Assembly (NCBI GenBank): GCA_021648585.1
Contig: JAKISM010000070.1
Coordinates: 1 to 11,544, forward strand
DNA: 11,544 bases
Direction: 5' to 3'
From: Devosiaceae bacterium
Lineage (GTDB): Bacteria > Pseudomonadota > Alphaproteobacteria > Rhizobiales > Devosiaceae
The notes under the pieces are model-generated. The model saw only the letters and a list, made by a program, of their open reading frames with translations. It ran no database searches and had not been told where the DNA came from. The translations under genes were made by a program, and so were the position numbers. Shown here in pieces: positions 7,601 through 11,544 of the stretch (position 1 is the stretch's first letter; the number at the start of each line of letters is the position of its first letter).

Positions 7601-8022
7601 TTGAAATTACAGAGTCGGTATCATTAGCAGAAAATGATAAAAATTTGCAGATTTTACACAAATTAAAATCAATGGGGGTGCGTATAGCACTTGATGATTT
7701 TGGCACTGGCTTTTCTTCACTAAGTTATTTGCGCTCTTTTCCCTTTGATAAGGTAAAAATAGATCGCTCATTCATTTCCTCCCTTGATGAAAAACCAGAA
7801 TCAATTGCCATTATTAAAGCAGTAGTTGATATTGGCAGAAGCCTCAATATGTCTGTTACCGCCGAGGGGATTGAAACAGAAGAGCAATTAAGAGCGGTTT
7901 TCAAACAAGATTGCGATGAAGTTCAGGGTTATTTATTCTCTCCTCCCTTACCGCAAAACTCGATTGAAAAATTATTACAGCAAAAGATAAAAATTAACGA
8001 AAAAAACAAAAAAACCGCTTAA
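4615..8022 (+). CDS. Multi-PAS GGDEF-EAL cyclic-di-GMP signalling protein
   Basis: A 1135-residue protein without signal peptide or membrane segments, so a cytoplasmic sensor. Order: basic N-terminus (1-30), five PAS domains (about 34-154, 175-291, 309-425, 443-559, 577-693) joined by charged helical linkers, GGDEF (about 700-865) and EAL (about 875-1120). The cyclase domain has DLDHFKPIND (741-750) and the intact GGDEF signature at 782-786, so it could be active. The inhibitory RxxD site is replaced by KDFG (773-776). The EAL domain keeps all key residues: E910 of EAL, N965, E997, D1027-D1028 in DDFGTG, K1048, E1084 and Q1104, so phosphodiesterase activity is expected. The frame opens only at 4600. 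TTG at 4615 follows GGGG (4604-4607) by 7 bases and is preferred over the ATG at 4702, which lacks a ribosome binding site. The PAS ligand is unknown. Confidence 0.93.
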   Translation: MANSKAKTIKKFGKKLSKKRLGTKDLAKNMATDLDSILFHAFLESMSDAFTVWSDDQKLIGFNKKYEDIFFTKVRGLKVGMTLKQACELSVKNGNGEGISALAMYRKYSAILKKNSKRSGNQIYETTIENKILQSTYIKVPNVGQIVTQKDITHEVKQKQSEIQKDKQIADQHNWSKAALDSMSQGLCAFDENELLIMCNKSYAQIFGLPKKLTKQGTKFEEILRYRISKGLIPEGESAQVHLKNRLLLAKSQKKEQDFVEIIKTRHIRVLKNPIKGGGWIGVVHDISDEIKKQQVEQEKDQQIASQNILINAAISNMSQGLSMFGPDHKLIICNPLYAKFYGLPKKMIKVGTPIEDILKYRLAHNMGSADESNEVFLKRRLKFKNGRSTSDNFIEKVGKRLIQVIRKPMVDGGWVATHQDISEQNQKEKLIELRSSELEQQNERFDAAINNMSHGLALFDKDNRLVICNQPYIDIYELPKKLSQIGTSFWDHLDHDATFGRVSIADKKQRFEILSEVLKTDKPISGPINMLNGQIIFMNHHPLDDGGWITIHEDITEKVEKEKLIEIRSDEILQQNMRFDAAVNNMGHGLAMFDKDYKLVICNRPFTKLYNLPQELSKPGKILWDILDHGAKFDMVSIADKEERFKTLDKVIKSNKPSTGPITMLNGQIIFINHQPLEDGGWLSTHEDITEQHRSEELIRHMAKHDGLTGLLNRRAFHEILLENEKNIKFGEKWAVLCIDLDHFKPINDSFGHAVGDEVLKNIAGRIATCIKDFGFVARLGGDEFTVLIKPLSKKKDIEKIAQNILTELTKPVYLDKIEVIVGASIGIAIAPKDGKNSKTLMNNADLALYHTKSKRRGNYCLFEKTMSDKQKARIAIESGLKNALKNQELQLHFQPLISLKDNQISCCEALMRWETSKGKIYSPFEFIPVAEETGLIREMGNWALQTACNSAAKWSNDVRVAVNVSPIQFSNNDLIEQVCKALKNSGIKPCRLELEITESVSLAENDKNLQILHKLKSMGVRIALDDFGTGFSSLSYLRSFPFDKVKIDRSFISSLDEKPESIAIIKAVVDIGRSLNMSVTAEGIETEEQLRAVFKQDCDEVQGYLFSPPLPQNSIEKLLQQKIKINEKNKKTA
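5137..6693 (+). repeat. Tandem PAS-encoding units within the GGDEF-EAL gene
   Basis: PAS units 2 to 5 recur at 135, 135 and 134 residues, measured on the methionine of the NMSxGL-type motif at M183, M318, M453 and M587. Each unit repeats the same landmarks: an MSxGL motif, a CN pair (MCN or ICN) followed by an aromatic residue, a LP turn, GGW and a terminal DIS/DIT. Units 4 and 5 are most alike (FDAA, MSHGL/MGHGL, VSIADK, GPIxMLNGQIIF, GGW), but their codons differ at many synonymous positions, so the duplication is not very recent. The first PAS (from base 4714) is more divergent, with FN in place of CN and no GGW. Confidence 0.8.
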
Positions 8023-8070
8023 AGAACTGCGTTACAGCAATTTAGCTTGTTCTTTTGTCCTCTCTAGTTT

Positions 8071-8097
8071 AAGGGCACTGCTTGAACCCTTTTTTTC
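8071..8097 (+). terminator. Possible rho-independent terminator between the GGDEF-EAL gene and typA
   Basis: AAGGG (8071-8075) can pair with CCCTT (8087-8091) around an 11-base loop, and T continues to 8096. The T tail is good but the stem is only 5 base pairs. It ends about 22 bases before the typA ATG, so if it terminates it leaves almost no room for a typA promoter. It may instead act in the typA leader. Confidence 0.4.
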
Positions 8098-8118
8098 ACA
8101 AATATTTTGGTAAATCTC

Positions 8119-9930
8119 ATGTCTTTGCGCAACATTGCAATAATTGCCCATGTCGATCACGGCAAAACTACTCTTATCGACGTTCTATTAAAACAATCTG
8201 GTGTGTTTCGTGACAACCAACAAGTTGCAGAGCGTGCGATGGATTCTAATGATCTTGAGAGAGAGCGTGGCATTACAATCCTAGCAAAAGTTACCTCACT
8301 TTTATGGAATGACATGCGTATTAATATTGTAGACACTCCGGGACATGCCGATTTTGGTGGTGAGGTTGAGCGTATCTTATCTATGGTTGACGGAGTTGTT
8401 TTGCTAGTTGATGCAGCAGAAGGGCCAATGCCACAAACAAAGTTTGTGCTAGCAAAAGCCTTAGCACTTGGCTTGCGCCCAATCGTTGCTATTAACAAAA
8501 TTGACAAACCAGATGAGCGTCACGACGAAGTATTAAACGAGGTTTTTGATCTTTTTGTAGCCCTTGATGCCAGCGAAGAGCAGCTAGATTTTCCCGTGCT
8601 TTATGGCTCAGCAAAAAATGGCTGGATGGCAACCACCCCGAACGGCGCAAGTGATAGTATTGGGCCATTGCTTGATGAAGTACAAAAGCACGTACCAGAG
8701 CCAAAAATTGAGGTTGGTGCTTTCAAAATGCTGGTAACAACTATTCAAAGAGATCCATTTTTAGGTCGTATTCTAACGGGTAAAATTCTTGCTGGCTCAA
8801 TTAAAGCCACAGGCCCTGTGATAGTATTAAACCGAGATAGCAAACAGGTAGAAAAGGGACGTATCTCTAAAGTTCTAGCTTTTCGTGGGCTTGAGCGTTC
8901 TCCTGTTGAAATTGGTGAAGCTGGTGATATCGTTTCGCTTGCTGGCCTCGAAATAGCAACTGTTGCAGACACAATTTGTGATGCCTCCGTCAAAGAAGCC
9001 ATTAAAGCGCAACCGATTGACCCACCAACTCTTTCTATGACTTTTCGTATTAATGATGGGCCATTAGCAGGGCGTGAAGGCTCAAAAGTGCAAAGCCGAG
9101 TAATTGGCGAACGCTTACGCAATGAAGCTGAGGGCAATGTGGCAATAGAAATCTCTCAAGGCACTGATAGTGATAGTTTTTCTGTTTCTGGGCGCGGTGA
9201 ATTACAATTAGCCGTGTTAATTGAAACCATGCGCCGAGAAGGGTTCGAGCTTACTGTTGGTCGCCCAAGAGTATTATTTCAAGAAAAAGATGGACAAAAA
9301 TTAGAGCCAATAGAAGAAGTTACAATAGATGTTGATGATGAATATTCTGGCACAGTGGTGCAAAAACTCACCGAGCGCAAAGGCGAATTAGTTGAAATGC
9401 GCCCCTCTGGTATTGGACGTACCAGACTAAGGCTTTATGTGCCAACCCGCTCACTCATCGGCTATCAGCCAGAACTTATGGGTGATACTCGTGGCACAGC
9501 AATTTTTAACCGAGTATTTCATGAATTTGCACCATTTAAGGGCGCTCTACAAGGCCGCCGCACTGGTGTGTTAATATCAAATAGCACAGGAACATCAGTT
9601 CCCTACGCTTTGTTCAATCTTGAAGATAGAGGACAAATGCTAATTGATTCTGGCGTTCCTGTATATGAGGGCATGATTATTGGCGAACATAATCGGGGTA
9701 ATGATCTTGAAGTTAACCCACTTAAAGGCAAACAACTAACCAATATTCGCACTTCATCAAAAGATGAAGCAGTAAGGCTAACCACACCAAAACGCCTAAC
9801 GCTTGAGCAATCTTTAGGCTATATTGCAGACGATGAATATGTGGAAGTTACACCGCAATCAATTCGCTTGCGTAAAATTCACCTTTGCCCACATGATAGA
9901 AAAAGAGCCAGCAGAGCAGCGCCGAAATAG
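8119..9930 (+). CDS. typA: Translational GTPase TypA/BipA
   Basis: Ribosome-binding GTPase of the elongation-factor family, linked in other bacteria to 50S assembly, cold growth and stress or virulence regulation. The 603-residue length is typical. G-domain motifs are AHVDHGKT (10-17), the switch ERERGITI (47-54), DTPGH (72-76), NKID (126-129) and SAK (164-166). A beta-barrel domain II follows (about 203-290), then domain III with SVSGRGELQLAV (355-366), an EF-G domain V-like region (about 396-480) and the BipA-specific C-terminal domain with EHNRGNDLEVNP (523-534) and KQLTNIRTSSKDEAVRL (538-554). The ATG at 8119 is chosen over an in-frame TTG at 8107 because family members begin MSLRNIAIIAHVDHGKT. 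The ribosome binding site is weak. It ends convergent to the copper oxidase gene. Confidence 0.97.
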   Translation: MSLRNIAIIAHVDHGKTTLIDVLLKQSGVFRDNQQVAERAMDSNDLERERGITILAKVTSLLWNDMRINIVDTPGHADFGGEVERILSMVDGVVLLVDAAEGPMPQTKFVLAKALALGLRPIVAINKIDKPDERHDEVLNEVFDLFVALDASEEQLDFPVLYGSAKNGWMATTPNGASDSIGPLLDEVQKHVPEPKIEVGAFKMLVTTIQRDPFLGRILTGKILAGSIKATGPVIVLNRDSKQVEKGRISKVLAFRGLERSPVEIGEAGDIVSLAGLEIATVADTICDASVKEAIKAQPIDPPTLSMTFRINDGPLAGREGSKVQSRVIGERLRNEAEGNVAIEISQGTDSDSFSVSGRGELQLAVLIETMRREGFELTVGRPRVLFQEKDGQKLEPIEEVTIDVDDEYSGTVVQKLTERKGELVEMRPSGIGRTRLRLYVPTRSLIGYQPELMGDTRGTAIFNRVFHEFAPFKGALQGRRTGVLISNSTGTSVPYALFNLEDRGQMLIDSGVPVYEGMIIGEHNRGNDLEVNPLKGKQLTNIRTSSKDEAVRLTTPKRLTLEQSLGYIADDEYVEVTPQSIRLRKIHLCPHDRKRASRAAPK

Positions 9931-9988
9931 GTTTTTTCTTTTCACCCTTATACTGGCAAGATTTCTTTATCATATTAAGTCAGCCTGT

Positions 9989-10027
9989 GTGGCGTGAGCG
10001 ATAATCTTAAGACCCTCTCACCGCCAC
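9989..10027. other. Intergenic inverted repeat downstream of typA
   Basis: GTGGCGTGAG (9989-9998) pairs with CTCACCGCCAC (10017-10027) with a single bulged base around an 18-base loop. It lies between the convergent ends of typA and the multicopper oxidase gene and may form a hairpin in either transcript. No T run follows on the plus strand, so it is not a classical terminator. Confidence 0.45.
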
Positions 10028-10076
10028 TAATGCTATGGCGTAGCAGGCCGGCTTCGCTCAGAGTGGCATCAGAAGC

Positions 10077-10105
10077 ACCTCATGGTGAGCCTGTCGAACC
10101 ACGAA
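10077..10105. repeat. Partial dispersed intergenic repeat related to the one at 2401-2468
   Basis: Read on the minus strand, the stretch contains TTCGACAGGCTCACCATGA. This aligns with TTCGACTACGCTCAGCATGA in the right arm of the element at 2448-2467, with one gap and a few substitutions. Only one arm is clear here. TTCGCTCA nearby (10053-10060) may be a degenerate remnant of another unit. The segment is visibly richer in G and C than its surroundings. The open frame that crosses it on the plus strand reads PHGEPVEP, a peptide typical of translated repeats, and is not treated as a gene. Confidence 0.55.
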
Positions 10106-10138
10106 TCACTAAAGCCAAAATAATCCACACCAACAAAA

Positions 10139-11544
10139 TCAAACCACCAAAAACTGCCCCATCATGCCAGCATCTTCATGTTCTAGTATATGACAATGAT
10201 ACATATAGGGATATTTTTCATCTGCAAAATCATCAAATTTAGCTATAAAGCGCACAATTTCATTCGGATTAACCAAAACAGTATCCTTTAGCCCTCGCTC
10301 TCCTGCATGAGGTGGTTTGCCATTACGAGATAGGATTTGAAATTGCACATCATGCACATGAAACGGGTGCGCAAAATTAGAATCATTGCTTAATTCCCAT
10401 ATTTCAATATCATCAAGTTTTATTGTCTCATCAATACGCTTCATATCCATAGATTTACCATTAATTGTATGTGATTTTCCTAAACCAAGCATTGTCATGG
10501 GGCCCATTTGCATAGACATTAAAAAACTTCTTTCTTTGTCAACTTGCTTTTCATCTAGCCAATTTATACTAGTTAATTTGCTTGGTATGCTTGGGGATTT
10601 TTGTAAGTTCTTTGCAGGGCGAATTTCTAAGAAATTAAATGGCACTCCATATTCTTCTCTTGAGCTAGAGCCACCCATCATGCCTGAACCCATGCCGCCG
10701 CCCATCATGCCACCGCCCTCTACAGGTTTACTAAGAAGCATGAAATTATTGCCTCCACTTACATCAACTACAATTTCTGCCCTCTCACCCGGTGAGAGTA
10801 TGATTGAATTGATCTCATAAGGCTTTTCAAGCATAGAGCCATCGGTTGCAATTTGCTTAAAAGATCTATTATCAGAAAAAGCAAGCTCATAAATAGAAGC
10901 ATTAGCGCCATTTAATAGACGCAAGCGTAATAGCTGTTTTTTGGCTTCAAAATAAGGCTCAATAGTTCCATTTGCTAATGGCACATCACCAATCATTCCT
11001 GCCATAATATCATGACGAGAAGGCTTATATGTCATAGAACCATCTTTGAAAAACCTTCTATCTTGCAAAACCAGTGGAATATCATCAACACCATATTCTT
11101 TTGGCAATGATAGTTTTTCACTTTCCTCATCATCAACAATAATCATACCAGCAATACCCTGCCAAACATGCTCTGCCGTTTTGCCCATTAAATGCGGGTG
11201 ATACCAAAAATTGGCCGCCTTTTGCATAATAGTAAATTCTGGCGACCATGTTTCGCCATGTTTTATTGGTTGATGCGGCCCTCCATCATATTTTGCTGGA
11301 ATATGCAGACCATGCCAATGAAGGGTTGTGGTTTCACCGATTGAGTTTTTTACATTTAGCTGGACATCATCACCATTTTTCATCCTTAAAGTCGGGCCAA
11401 GCAAAACACCGTTAACTCCACGAGTTTTGGTTTTAACCCCCTTAAAAAACTCAGTTACTCCATTTTGAATTTCAAGATTAAAAATCACCTTGCCATTTTG
11501 TTTAGTGCCCATATCAAGCGCTGGAATAGCTAAAGGATTATTAT
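10139..11544 (-). CDS. CueO-like multicopper oxidase (5' end outside the window)
   Basis: The C-terminal 467 codons of a laccase-type oxidase are present. The frame runs open to the window edge, reading NNPLAIPALDMG before the first internal Met at 11512, so that Met is not the true start and a signal peptide is expected beyond the edge. Counted from that Met, the copper ligands are HWH (65-67), HPH (105-107), HPFHVH (382-387) and HCHILEH (439-445) with M450 as type 1 axial ligand: a complete type 1, 2 and 3 copper set. Methionine-rich stretches at 267-281 (Gly/Met) and 332-342 recall the Met-rich segments of CueO, which binds and oxidises Cu(I). Copper tolerance by periplasmic cuprous oxidation is therefore the best guess; phenol or other metal oxidation is possible. 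Convergent with typA; upstream neighbours are not visible. Confidence 0.93.
   Translation of the reverse strand, partial: NNPLAIPALDMGTKQNGKVIFNLEIQNGVTEFFKGVKTKTRGVNGVLLGPTLRMKNGDDVQLNVKNSIGETTTLHWHGLHIPAKYDGGPHQPIKHGETWSPEFTIMQKAANFWYHPHLMGKTAEHVWQGIAGMIIVDDEESEKLSLPKEYGVDDIPLVLQDRRFFKDGSMTYKPSRHDIMAGMIGDVPLANGTIEPYFEAKKQLLRLRLLNGANASIYELAFSDNRSFKQIATDGSMLEKPYEINSIILSPGERAEIVVDVSGGNNFMLLSKPVEGGGMMGGGMGSGMMGGSSSREEYGVPFNFLEIRPAKNLQKSPSIPSKLTSINWLDEKQVDKERSFLMSMQMGPMTMLGLGKSHTINGKSMDMKRIDETIKLDDIEIWELSNDSNFAHPFHVHDVQFQILSRNGKPPHAGERGLKDTVLVNPNEIVRFIAKFDDFADEKYPYMYHCHILEHEDAGMMGQFLVV

Noticed and set aside
8157..9137. Minus-strand open frames opposite typA
   Set aside because: They are antisense shadows of a gene with complete GTPase motifs, and they match no recognisable family.
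9994..10242. Open frame of 82 codons on the plus strand between typA and the copper oxidase gene
   Set aside because: It runs through the hairpin and dispersed repeat, reads a PHGEPVEP-type peptide typical of translated repeats, has no ribosome binding site and overlaps the 3' end of the well-supported copper oxidase gene.
10386..10820. Open frame of 144 codons on the plus strand opposite the copper oxidase gene
   Set aside because: It is antisense to the region encoding the Met-rich and copper-binding part of a clear oxidase, and its MPEPMPPPIMPPP run is just the complement of the Gly/Met codons.

Overview
The window comes from an AT-rich bacterial chromosome, most likely an alphaproteobacterium of the Rhizobiales/Hyphomicrobiales type. 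The grounds are two IalB-family secreted proteins next to rlmN, with argG close by, a PAS-GGDEF-EAL protein built from alphaproteobacterial-style PAS units, a CtrA-like TTAA ladder in front of it, and palindromic intergenic repeats of a kind often seen in such genomes. This is inferred from protein content and synteny; there is no rRNA or tRNA gene to confirm it.

Layout. Bases 1-2373 run on the plus strand: a promoter, two tandem exported IalB-family proteins (80-625, 652-1176) and rlmN (1219-2373), spaced 26 and 42 bases apart and probably one transcription unit. A palindromic repeat (2401-2468) separates rlmN from a convergent LysE/RhtB-family exporter (2509-3162, minus). The exporter is divergent from argG (3302-4516), and the 139-base gap between them carries promoter-like sequences on both strands. 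A second plus-strand block holds a large five-PAS GGDEF-EAL protein (4615-8022) and the translational GTPase typA/bipA (8119-9930). A second hairpin- and repeat-rich gap (9931-10138) separates typA from a convergent CueO-like multicopper oxidase (10139-11544, minus), whose 5' end lies outside the window.

Functionally this is mostly housekeeping: rRNA/tRNA methylation (RlmN), arginine synthesis (ArgG), ribosome-associated GTPase (TypA). It is interleaved with envelope and environment-facing functions: exported IalB proteins, an amino-acid-type exporter, a cyclic-di-GMP sensor enzyme and periplasmic-type copper oxidation. I see no phage, transposase, CRISPR, toxin-antitoxin or defence locus, and no strong case for a wholly new system.

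The observations most worth following are four TTAA half-sites in helical register (11, 11 and 10 bases apart) just upstream of the GGDEF-EAL gene; the near-periodic PAS array in that protein, together with loss of the GGDEF inhibitory-site motif; and the presence of related palindromic repeats in both convergent intergenic gaps. Every intergenic gap is shorter than 300 bases.
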